Assembly (NCBI GenBank): GCA_009869945.1
Contig: WIXG01000228.1
Location: forward strand, 1 to 64,000
Origin: Mesaphorura yosii
Taxonomy: Eukaryota > Arthropoda > Collembola > Poduromorpha > Tullbergiidae
DNA length: 64,000 nt
Reading direction: 5' to 3'
Part shown: positions 38,301 through 47,700 of the stretch, piece by piece
Numbering within the stretch: position 1 is the first letter of the stretch
Layout of the letters: every line of letters begins with the position of its first letter
Position numbers and translations under genes: made by a program
Notes under the pieces: generated by a model
The model's input: the letters and a program-made list of their open reading frames with translations, nothing else
Told to the model about the DNA's origin: nothing
The model's database searches: none

Positions 38301-40274
38301 AAGGAAAATGTTCTCTTTGATAACCCGATGTAATATTTAATCTTAAAGGGCCGATGCACCCATAATGGGCCATGTGTGGGAGTATTGCTTAGCAGAGGAG
38401 TTTATCTTCGGGTAAAAACAACGATAGAAACATGAATGAATTATAAATTTTGGTAGTTAAGAAGGGCTTGTCCGTTTGTTTTCAATTTGGTTTCTTTAAC
38501 TATGATGCAGAGGGGTTTACTTATTGACTTCACTTTCTTGCCTGTTAATTGCATTCAATGCAGTTGATCGTTAGAAACGAGTGAATATAGCTTTGAGTAT
38601 TTTAAACTTCAGAATGAAAAATAACAGAAAAAGACTTGAGTTTGCAATTTTCACATTAGAACAATAGGAGAAGCAATTTGTAAGAAGCGCATGCAGTTCT
38701 TCGACTTCTCGGCTGTTTATAACGTAGCTATCAATAGAATAGAAATAGAATGGTGGAATAATTTTGTAGTCCACAAACTTCCCATTTGTGTCAATACTCT
38801 CCTCCAACAGCAATAACCTAACGGCCTAATGCGGGATAGCTACTTTTATTTTGTTTAGCTTTTGGGTATGTTTTGTTTATTGTTTTCTATCTTCATTGTC
38901 TGTTTTAATCTCCTATCCCGATTTGTTGGCCTTCTGTGTTCTGCTTGGGTTTGTTAATCTACTAATTATTGCTTGCCTTGCGTGCTATTGCATCACGGCT
39001 TCTTTGGGCCTTGCTCCTCACAAAATTATTATCTTTCAATCGGCCTAAAGTTAAATTTTGACATGTTAGATACGATGAGGACGGAAATACAAATGGAGTT
39101 CCTCAGCTGGATCCACCACGACCTACTCGTCTCAAGTGGGAAATCCCAGATGAATGCGTTGAGATGATCGAGTACTCGTCCAATTGTGCGCTGGCTCTTT
39201 TGAATGACGTTGATTTATATCTTCTTGTACACCAAGCGTATGGAAAGGGACTCATGAAAAAGTGCAGAATTTCTCCCGATGCCTTCATTCAAATGGCTCT
39301 TCAATTGGCGTACTTCCGAGTAAGCTAGTAAAATGAATCTCTGAATCCAGGAACTGCTCCTCAGATTATAAACTCGGCAAAATTCTTCCTTTCACAGGAT
39401 GCTGGAAAATTCAATCTGACGTATGAGGCTTCCATGACTCGGTTGTTCAAGGAAGGGCGAACTGAAACTGTCCGGCCTTGCACCATAGAATCTTCTGCCT
39501 GGGTTCGCGCAATGGAAAACCCAAAAGTATCGGTAAGGCATTTAAATGGGCGTTGCCTTGTTGAGTATTGAGGCTGCATAATCACCTATAGTAATTGATC
39601 ATATATGAATATTTGAATCACAGACTGAAGAAAAGATCGCCTTGCTTCGCAAAGCGTGTGCCCGTCATCAGCTCGGATACCAAGACGCAATGTGTGGTAA
39701 AGGCATCGATCGTCACTTGTTCTGCCTCTACGTAATCTCCAAATATCTCGAAATTGACTCGCCATTTTTAAAGGTATATTATGGCGCTTATCTCATTGTA
39801 CCAGCTACCAGCATTCTAGCATTATTGTTTGCAATTTCAGAAAGTTTTAAGTGAGCCTTGGAGATTGTCCACGTCACAAACACCGCACGGTCAAACGACA
39901 AAGCTTGACTTGAACAAACACCCAGACTGTATTTCGGCTGGCGGTGGGTTCGGTCCAGTCGCGGATGATGGGTACGGCGTCTCGTACATCATTGCTGGGG
40001 AAGACATCATCTTTTTCCATATTTCATCGAAGAAGAGTTCGCCAGAGACCGTAAGTTGGCATTTACAATGTTTAAGTGCTACGCACTCGAGATGGAGAAC
40101 GGAAATGCAAGTGTCTATCATTTACAGGATTCTTCTCGATTCGCCAAGAATATTGAGAAAGCGCTGGATGACATCCGAAAATTATTTGAGAAGGGCACGA
40201 AGCCGATAGATGGTCTGATTAAAAATGCAAATGGTGTGAGGAAAGTGAAACTCGATGGATCTGTTGATGCTTAA
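32355..40274 (+). CDS. CPT1: Carnitine O-palmitoyltransferase 1
   Basis: Transfers long-chain acyl groups from CoA to carnitine on the mitochondrial outer membrane, the committed step of fatty-acid import. Exons: 32355-32495, 36203-36348, 36433-37030, 37106-37513, 37596-37703, 37771-37796, alternative 37955-38020 or 38349-38411, 39070-39319, 39398-39532, 39624-39773, 39841-40050, 40128-40274. All introns are GT-AG and phases agree, giving 794 or 793 residues (animal CPT1 is about 773). The start [12 protein letters not shown] matches the vertebrate N-terminus, including Glu3 and His5, which matter for malonyl-CoA inhibition, so a malonyl-CoA-sensitive enzyme is likely. Two membrane segments lie near residues 50-75 and 103-125. 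The catalytic His is His474 in [19 protein letters not shown] and [16 protein letters not shown] are the C-terminal active-site motifs. Intron 1 is 3.7 kb; the others are 73 to about 660 bases. The 3' end converges on the WAP gene. Confidence 0.97.
32496..36202 (+). other. CPT1 first coding intron
   Basis: Phase-0 intron of 3707 bases, from GTAAGT to TTCCGTACAG. Frames inside it (for example 145 codons on the - strand at 34874-35311) lack an ATG or any family similarity and read as chance. Large first introns of metabolic genes often hold enhancers, but I see no specific site I can defend. Confidence 0.7.
37955..38020 (+). CDS. CPT1: CPT1 alternative exon 7A
   Basis: 66 bases. With the TG left by the previous exon it encodes [23 protein letters not shown], immediately after the catalytic histidine. 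Acceptor TTGGAAG, donor GTAAAT. It aligns residue by residue with exon 7B 328 bases downstream, starts in the same phase and ends with the same GG remainder, so either can join exon 8 in frame. The encoded segment forms part of the catalytic core, so variant choice could change substrate affinity or inhibitor response. Confidence 0.88.
38349..38411 (+). CDS. CPT1: CPT1 alternative exon 7B
   Basis: 63 bases encoding [22 protein letters not shown], one residue shorter than 7[13 protein letters not shown] is closer to the vertebrate sequence than 7A is. Acceptor CTTAAAG, donor GTAAAA. Joining exon 6 straight to exon 8 would make TG+A, a stop codon directly after His-Ser, so one of the pair must be used for a full enzyme. 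Including both would stay in frame and insert a duplicate segment. Mutually exclusive use is inferred. Confidence 0.88.
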
Positions 40275-40983
40275 TATTTAGTACGAGAATTTTATAGACA
40301 AATATTTGACTAACCATCAAATACTAGTAAGCGTTTGAAAGTAGAGAATTACTGTACTTAGGTCCTATTCTGCCGTGCTTGGTAGGGAATATTGTAGAAT
40401 ATTCTGCTCGGTTTCGGGTTTATCTGGTAGATATTATTTTGTTGTATGTCCAGAAGGATAGATATTCTGATGCGGCAGTATACAACATAATTTTGTTTTC
40501 CATGATGCAATTAGTGAGTTTATATTGAGAATTGTTGCTAGTCTTTTCAATCATATTATCCAACATAATTATAATACGATATTCGCTTCACTGGATGAGC
40601 ACGCAAAGCAAGGGCCTAGGGCGCTAAGGCTGTGGTAGTTGTAGTTTGTATAGATTAGTTAATTAGGAACTCAAGGTCATGGGTTTGCAGAATTGAACGG
40701 ATTTGGAAACAGAAGCGTTAAATCAATAATGTCTCAATTCGATCAGCGTCTCAAACTTCTAACATACAAAAATTGTTTATGTTCGACATTCGTAAAACTT
40801 GAAAGTACAAGAAACGATGCAATATATGAGTTTTCATCCTTCAGTTGTCCAAAAAGAAAAGGGAATACTACATTGAAATCGTTCACGCATTCAACATAAC
40901 TGCAACTTGCAACTCTTCGCCTCCTCACAAATCAACAACAGTTTTACAAATTAGCAAAGTATAGATTATTATTTATATTTCTC

Positions 40984-40989
40984 TTTATT
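40984..40989 (-). terminator. Polyadenylation signal AATAAA for the pacifastin/WAP gene
   Basis: TTTATT on the + strand reads AATAAA on the - strand, about 96 bases past the stop of the WAP gene: a normal distance for a short 3'UTR. Confidence 0.55.
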
Positions 40990-41010
40990 CAAGCGGTTCT
41001 TTCAGAAAGA

Positions 41011-41016
41011 AATAAA
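41011..41016 (+). terminator. Possible CPT1 polyadenylation signal AATAAA
   Basis: First AATAAA I find on the + strand after the CPT1 stop, about 740 bases downstream. If used, CPT1 and WAP transcripts would overlap tail to tail. A non-canonical signal nearer the stop could be used instead. Confidence 0.4.
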
Positions 41017-41084
41017 ATGCAATTCTATTTGAACAATGCCGAAAAGGAATCCAGATTTCTTAGTTCTTCGCATAGCTTAATAGG

Positions 41085-41645
41085 TTATGGGAAGCCTCTC
41101 CCCAGATGTTTTGGCATTCCAAGGTCGAGGGGAATTGGATCCGAGCACTTCGTCCCATAACAGAAATCGAAACAGCAGAGAGAGGTTCTGGGGCAGTCGT
41201 TGTCTGTGGCGCAAGTAGTCACGTGCTGCTTCGGGCAATTCTGTTCGTCATCAATCTTCAGGGTCGTTGGTGGACACTGTCCACCGTCCTTAGCTACAAA
41301 ACAATGGGCGTCGGTTTATTCAGCGTGTCCATTTCCACTGCAATGCACGATGTCTTACTTCTCAAGTCGCAGGACTTCCTGAAGCATCTCGCTGCTCGGT
41401 TCGGCTTCGGGCAAGCGCATGCTCGACAGTCGTAATAAATCATTAAACTAGTTCCTGTGCACATGACTGAAATGCAAGCATTTTTCAATTAGAAGGACCA
41501 GAATACACAACTAATTTGAAGGGGACATCTAACCTTTGTTGTGGTCGCTCTGGGCCATCAGTCCATTTTGTACAAATGCCGTGCTTGATGACAAAGTGAA
41601 AAGGGCCACAATCACTGAACATCCAAATTGAATGGAGGCAGCCAT
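41085..41645 (-). CDS. Small secreted protein with pacifastin-like and WAP domains
   Basis: Exons on the - strand: 41534-41645, 41359-41466, 41085-41293, both introns phase 1, giving 142 residues. Exon 1 encodes the signal peptide (MAASIQFGCSVIVALFTLSS, cleavage likely near residue 23). Exon 2 carries C40-x10-C51-x2-C54-x-C56-x8-C65-x4-C70, the spacing of pacifastin light-chain-type protease inhibitors, though the usual Asn after C2 is Arg. Exon 3 carries eight cysteines at 80, 93, 101, 107, 113, 114, 118 and 123. These include GGQCP, C-x2-D-x2-C and CC, the four-disulfide core of WAP proteins. A 19-residue tail rich in Pro, Leu and Gly follows. Likely role (inferred): extracellular protease inhibitor or crustin/waprin-like antimicrobial. 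One domain per exon with symmetric introns suggests exon shuffling. The intron 1 donor is GTTAGA, weaker than the others. Bestrophin lies 494 bases upstream on the same strand. Confidence 0.85.
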
Positions 41646-42138
41646 TTTGAGAGACTTGTCAAACCTCGACGCGAGAAGGGCAAAGAGGAAATGAGCAATC
41701 GGCAGCCAGTCGTCTAATCTTATGGAGTCTACTCGAAAGAAAATTCTGTAACATTAATTTTTAATTGCTTTCGCCTTTGATTTAAGCTTGCCGACGGCGT
41801 TGTTTGCTGTCTAAACGCCAAATGTCGCCGAGGGTCAAAGTATAAGCATGTTTTGCGGCAAAGATGAAGGGAGATCTTTGCTGCCTCAGTAAATCGCAAA
41901 TGAGTCAACATAATCGCACGTTTTTATATTTCTAAGAAAAGAGATTCATTATTTGTTGAATTGATGTAGCAATTGTTTCTTTGCTTAACTACGACTAAAT
42001 TATAGTAAGGCTAAGGTAAGGATTTGCATGGTTTGAATTTAGAATTAAAGTAGCTATCTGTTTTTCTCTAGTTGTGGGGAAATATTCTGAAATCTCTTCG
42101 TCTTCTTCTGGCTCTGTTGCAGTTCCGGGCGCGGCTTC
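41646..42138 (-). other. Intergenic: bestrophin 3'UTR and WAP-gene promoter
   Basis: 493 bases between two genes on the same strand. It should contain the bestrophin 3' end (an ATTAAA on the - strand at 41760-41765 is a candidate signal) and the start of the WAP gene. No coding exon was found. Confidence 0.5.
41689..41724 (-). promoter_or_regulatory. Candidate promoter of the pacifastin/WAP gene
   Basis: Reading the - strand, a TATA-like CATAAGAT begins near 41724 and TCATTT, a full match to the arthropod initiator TCAKTY, lies at 41694-41689. They are about 32 bases apart. The start of transcription would be near 41692, leaving a leader of about 47 bases before the ATG at 41645. Confidence 0.33.
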
Positions 42139-43968
42139 TTAGGGCTCTTTGCTGTTTTCTTGTTCTTCTTGTTTGCTTTCAGGGATGAATGAATCGCAAG
42201 CCGAGGCAATACATCCAGCTGTTGAAGCAGTATTTCCAGCCCTTGACGCAATGCTTCCAGCTCTTGAGGCAATACTTGCAGTCCTTGGAGATTCGATACT
42301 TTCAGTCATTGCCGAAGAAATACTTCCGGTCCCAGCAGAAGGAATGTTTCCAATCGTGGGTTCCACATATATGTACTGCTCCTCCACGGCTGACTCGTTT
42401 TCACCGGCGTCTGAGAACGTCTGACTCCAGTACCAGTCGAACAGTTGAGTCGTTGCTTCTGAGACGACGTGATCATCGGCGACTACAGTCATTTCAAAGT
42501 TGCGGTCAACAAGCCAGTTTATGTCGAGGTCGTCATCGTCTTGTCCGAATGGATTGATCAGGACTTCAGCAGTCTTCAACCAGCCCATGAAGAAGAAGAA
42601 CTGCAAAAACAAAAAGCGGGAAACTGAATAATCTGATCACGTTATTGATTGGTTAATTCTGGCACCTTACCTGAGTGAAGAGATACAGGGGAACCGTGTC
42701 TTCGTCCTGGTGAACGCAGTCTGTCCGGGGAAGTAGATTCTGGCAGGCGAATAAATGGAAGAAGTAGTACGTGTAGACGACGAGCGTGACTACCTGAGAC
42801 AAGATGGCATTTCGCTAAGAAAATAATGCTATGGCATTACAATGAAGAGTTGGACATTCAAAAATTACTTGAGTATAGCACATAGGGATATTTATCCAAT
42901 TGTAGAGCCATGCAAGGAGGAGAGAATCCATGTAGCCACTCATCGTATGAAGCAGTTGACATAATTGCTCTACGCTGGGCAAACTTCCTTCGTCGGTGGC
43001 TCTGTTGTATCAAAGAAACGTTCACATTTAATAAATTAGAACCAGACATTTGTGAGCATTCACAAACGTACTGAGCGGCGGTTATGGCGGACCACTGCAG
43101 GACAGTAATCCAGTGGGGGCGGTACTCGTCTTCCAGTCGCAGTCTTCGCATCTCGTAGAGTTCGTCTTCGGTCAAGAGACCTGCGATGAATAAACTAGTT
43201 TAAAATTTAGAAATTGTTGACTGCAATCTAGTAATTGCAATTGTAGCAAGTATACCATGATCGATGAATTTGGTTCGTCGTTTGAATCGATCTCGAACGG
43301 GTGCGCACATCGTCCTCATCAGAAACGTAAAGCTTAGGCAAGCATAACGAATGATTTGTTTCCGCAAATTTCTGCATCGGCCATCCTGCAAGCATCAACG
43401 AAATTTACAGGACTTACCTACTCAGTAAAGAACATTACCAAGCTGTATCCTCACCAGGCCGTCCATATGTCCAGCCAAGGCTACAGCAGTTCCGTCGGGC
43501 CATGGAAGCGTAAAGAATTGTTGCCACCAGCGAATGTAGACTTGTGTCACAAAGAAGCTCAAGAAGAATTGAATGTTAATCTTCTCGACGTACAGACGAC
43601 AAAAGTGGGTGAACCTCTCAAAGTCGCTAGAATGTAGAATCCGGTAGTCCATTAATAAGCTCAGCTTGTGACGTGTCCATAGCCGGTCAAGTTCAACTTA
43701 CTATCGTTGTTCGTCACTCATCACCATCCGGTAGGAGAAGCTCAACGTAAAGTAACTCGCCACATAAAGCGTCATATTTGGCCAAATTATCTGGTACAAA
43801 CTTCCCTTCCATCTTCAACCACCAAATATTCACAAGATTAGCCAGAATTCGTACTAATCTGGAGGGCAAAGAATCCATCTAATAGCAGTTAACTTACAGG
43901 TAAAGAATGCTCCAGAATACGGACAGATCTTGAGCAGTGGCCAAGTCCTCGGTGTATACGATTGTCAT
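42139..43968 (-). CDS. Best: Bestrophin, Ca2+-activated anion channel
   Basis: Exons on the - strand: 43898-43968, 43702-43812, 43455-43626, 43256-43385, 43072-43180, 42869-43001, 42671-42793, 42139-42600; 436 residues, GT-AG throughout. Bestrophins form pentameric chloride/bicarbonate channels. The start MTIVYT and KGSLYQIIW fit the family N-terminus. IRWWQQFFTLPWPD, RKQIIRYACLSF, WINIPMCYTQVVTLVVY, and GWLKTAEVLINPFG followed by QDDDDLD are the family landmarks. Neck residues corresponding to human Ile76, Phe80 and Phe84 are kept (77, 81, 85), and the Asp cluster of the Ca2+ clasp is kept (304-307). Departures: the neck Pro is Asn78, the conserved Gly is Ser84, and Glu before the Asp run is Gln303. 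The C-terminal tail is short, acidic and carries near-repeats of IASRAGS. Drosophila has four bestrophins; I cannot say which class this is. Confidence 0.95.
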
Positions 43969-44336
43969 TTTGGGCCAGAATTGTCGAATCGGTCACTGAA
44001 TAAAGTAAATTGTAAACTGAACCAGCTAATTTGACTCCTCACTTTATACTTTTCGAAAAAAATCCCAATATTGAAATATGGACATGGATAATTACAACTT
44101 CACACTTGATCGCGATCGGCTGGAACGCTAATGAAGATTGAAAAAGAAAAAGATTTCTCCTGCAGGATTCCAACGTTTGCAGGTTGCAACTCGCATCACA
44201 CAAACAAACGTGCAGGACGCGGAAGCTGTGTTGTCGAATTGAGTTGTCAAGGAAAAGAATGGGATGGAAAGTTTTCACATCCTTTCTCCGTTCCGCTTTT
44301 GACGACTGCCCTTCCTGCTTTCTGATATCACTCACC
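43969..44336 (-). other. Bestrophin 5'UTR with a probable leader intron
   Basis: On the - strand TTTATTCAG ends at 43996, 28 bases before the ATG, so the leader is probably spliced. A GTGAGT donor after 44336 would define an intron of 339 bases. A small ATG frame (MSPEKS) would then run into TGA at the junction, forming an upstream ORF. The upstream exon is a guess. Confidence 0.35.
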
Positions 44337-47300
44337 GACTTTTCTGGCGACATTTCAAATTTCAAGCAGTATCATAATTAAGTTGTACGTTAGCCTGGTC
44401 GAATTGCTCCATGAAATCTATTGAACAATCAATTGAGTTTTTGAGTTAGCCATTCTCAATGAAAAGAATACATTAGCAAATGATTGGCTTGGATGGGAGC
44501 AGCAAATGGGCGATGGATTTGCTTCGCGTGAAGCAAGAAACGTTCTTTTCGAATTTGTCAGCCAATCCCATTGCCATGCCAGTCCAGATCGAAGGTGCGT
44601 AGAAGTAGTAAAAGTATACCGTTTGAGCAGGGAGAATCCATTCACAAATCCGTACTATCATTGACGCTGTCGTGATTCTTGGTTTGCATTTGTGTGTCAA
44701 TCGTCAAACGACAAGGCAGGCAGGCAGGCCAAGGCAGAGGCAGCCGGTTTATCTTATCTAGACTTGCAAAAACGGTGGTATTTATTGCCACACAAGCTGC
44801 GTGAGACGAAACATATCGCATTGATCTCACATTCTCGTTTCCAACCCGAGCTGTCAATTCCAAGTCCGTCGATATTTTCAATGAACGAAAGCAGAAAGGA
44901 ATAGCGAATAGCATTGCCATTTGCCTTGCACGACGTAGAGTCTACGGGACTGGGGACCATGGCTAATTCATGCGGCACGAATTCTGCAGTGTATACGAAC
45001 ATTCATGTGTGCAGAATTTGCAATTGTGACACTACAATGCAAAAAGGGGATTCACGGGCATGGGAACGACGAGCGGAGCGTGTAACCTTCATAAGTTTAT
45101 ACGTTTATACTTCATACTTCATACTGAAAAACCCGAGTCTGGCCTGGAAACAGCCAGAATTGCATTGGAAGGGGAAAAGCAGCACCACAATACGTCAGAG
45201 TTTAGATGGCAGGGTCTGGACTCGTGAAATTCACATGTAAAATCCGTCTCCCGTGCGCCTTGCGCGAGCACTTTTCCGAGACACAATTTCGGCACGGCAT
45301 TTGCGAAAACCAAAATATAAAAGCAGGGCAACGGGCATAAAAACGTCGTGCCTTTTTGCCTTTCGCATGTTGCTAACGATTTTTGGAATGAATGTGCTAT
45401 AAACTGTAACCCTTGCCTCGTTTCGCAATTTAGCACCGTAAATACATAAATGTATAATGCGGTATAGCATAAACCCTAGAATTATAAATTGAACAGCCAT
45501 GCCACAGCACCACAAATCGTGAGCACGCAGGCAGACAGGCTGGCAATAATGTCAGTCACATCACACAGATTTGAGATTTGAGGCGTCATTCAGCCAAGTG
45601 CTCAAAGAATAAAACATCAGAATCTGGTAAACAGTTTAACTTTCATTTTATGCAGCATAATGCAATCATAATATCAGCATCAGACTTATCATTTCGCCCT
45701 CACTCTTGGCGGCTCAAGGTCCTTCTTCAATTCACAATCTCAAACTGAACCAAAGACCAAAACCCAAGCCACTTGTGCAAAGTACGGCACGGCATGGCAC
45801 AGTACTGACAGTACGTCAGCCTCAGTCAGCCAGCCAGCCGAATGCCACCAATAACCACTAGCTCGATGATCATCCATTTTGTACAACAGCAACAACGGTC
45901 CAAGTCGAGATCCTGTAATCTGAATACTTGAGCTAACCTTTCAGCCTCTGCTCTGCACCCGACTCGACCGACACTCGAGTTGGAACACAGCACATACAAA
46001 TACATACATGCAAAATCAACGAAATTTCCACAGCATTTTGCCCTGTCGTCGTCGTCTCGTCGCAGAGTTTCTGCTGCTACTGCTTCTGCTCCAATCGAAA
46101 CCCATTCCACGCACTTGGTTCCTCGTTTCGCCATTTCCTCGTAATTGCATCCATCTCAGCCCAGTCAGAGTCCCAGTCCCGAGCCGGCCGTATAAAGTAA
46201 AAATACCTACTCAAATGTCTCGCTCTGGGGTGGATCATAAAATAAGAGTTTTAAGAGCAAATTATATCCGCTGCTGCCAGGGCAAGTCAGGCCAGGCCAT
46301 GCCATGTTTCGCTGCTGCTAAGCACTCAGCCTAAGCCCAGGAGTTGCTGTTTCTGCTGCAAGTTTTACAAGTGGGTCTTGGTCTTGGTCGGTCGTGGGTT
46401 CGCAAGAGTAGTGCAGCAGCAGGCCAGGATGAGAATGTATGAGAAGAGTGCTTCGTGGTTGTCGTCGCCGTCGTCAGGTCGGAAATCCATTCACGAGGTT
46501 TGCGTTTTGTTTTGTTCACGGCAATAAAATATGCGATTGGGGAGACCCACATATATTTCCTACAAGAGGATTTCACATATTTCGCCTTGCTTGCCTGCTT
46601 GCACGGTGCAAGCGTACGCGTAATGTAAGTTTATCTGTGCCTGAAATACAATACGAGGAACATCGAACGGTGGTGCAGCCGCAGCAGTGCTGCGAGGTGC
46701 CTGCTTTATAAATTCAGAGTACGACAGAACAAAAAGCGATTTATAAAACGCTCCTTCGCGTTCCTCGTCTTCGTCGTCGCTCCTTTCCTCGCAACCTTTT
46801 CATGAGCCCCATTGCACGCTAAGCTGAGCTAAGCTGTAACTTTTATATAACTTATTGCATGAAAGTACTCTGTACAAATGCAAAAGGTTTCATCGTCTCC
46901 TCTTTCCAAGCGGTTCTACGCTTTCAGAGGAGAGGAGCAGTGCGAGTGCAGTGTTGTCAAAACTTTTTTCTGGTACAAGGGAAAAAGTCGTTGTCGACTC
47001 GAGTAGAGGGTTGCCAGCTTTCTCGCGGAGGGTCGTCGCCATTATCCTGACCTGGCCCTTAATTGGAGTTAAGCGTCTTTAAAAATGCAGAGCGTCGTTA
47101 GAAAGGCGGCGTTCACTGTTGGTCAGCCGCCAGCGTCGAATTTCTGTCGATGTGCCTCAACAAAATGGCCGCTCTGGCGTACGAATAAACGAGTCGCTCT
47201 GTGTTTCAAGTTTCCACGCAGTACATTTTTTCTCTCCTCTGTGCTTCCATTATTCTGCCGTTCTATCTCTTGCATATTTCGCATCTGAGCCGTCCACCAT

Positions 47301-47467
47301 GCCACATAATCTCGAAATGCATTGAATTCCACATACGAGCACGGGCTAGACAGGCAGAACCAAGCCACTGCTGAAGCCATGGCTCCCGAGCTGGCTGTTC
47401 TTGGACGAATGAAAACATACGTTGTCGTTGCTTTGCACGAATAGGAATAGGCGAAACTGGAAATCAT

Positions 47468-47700
47468 CCACCACCACCACCATTAAAGAGTATTATACAA
47501 GAGGCAGAGCACAAGAAGAATCTTTTACTTATACATTATTTTGTTTGCATTTAATAATCATAATAATAATACACAATGTTCAGCAGGCATTGGGTTATTT
47601 GAGAGATCATGTAGTAGTCAAGTCAGTACGGCTGGCACTGGCATTATTATTATTATTACTAAGATACTCTCTCGACACTGTTCTGCTGCTGCTGCTGCTG
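47468..47700. repeat. Cluster of trinucleotide microsatellites
   Basis: (CCA)5 near 47468-47482, an AAT/AATC-rich run at about 47552-47573, (ATT)5 at 47643-47658 and (CTG)6 at 47683-47700 lie within 235 bases. The short frames reading through them are not likely genes. Confidence 0.75.

Larger units (their letters stand above)
40275..41084. other. Convergent intergenic region between CPT1 and the WAP gene
   Basis: Holds the CPT1 3'UTR (+) and the WAP-gene 3'UTR (-). No coding exon was seen; a 68-codon frame at 40693 lacks an ATG. The best polyadenylation signals of the two genes lie about 20 bases apart. Confidence 0.6.

Noticed and set aside
38099-38359. 86-codon antisense frame across the CPT1 alternative-exon region
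   Set aside because: No ATG, overlaps exon 7B antisense, no family match.
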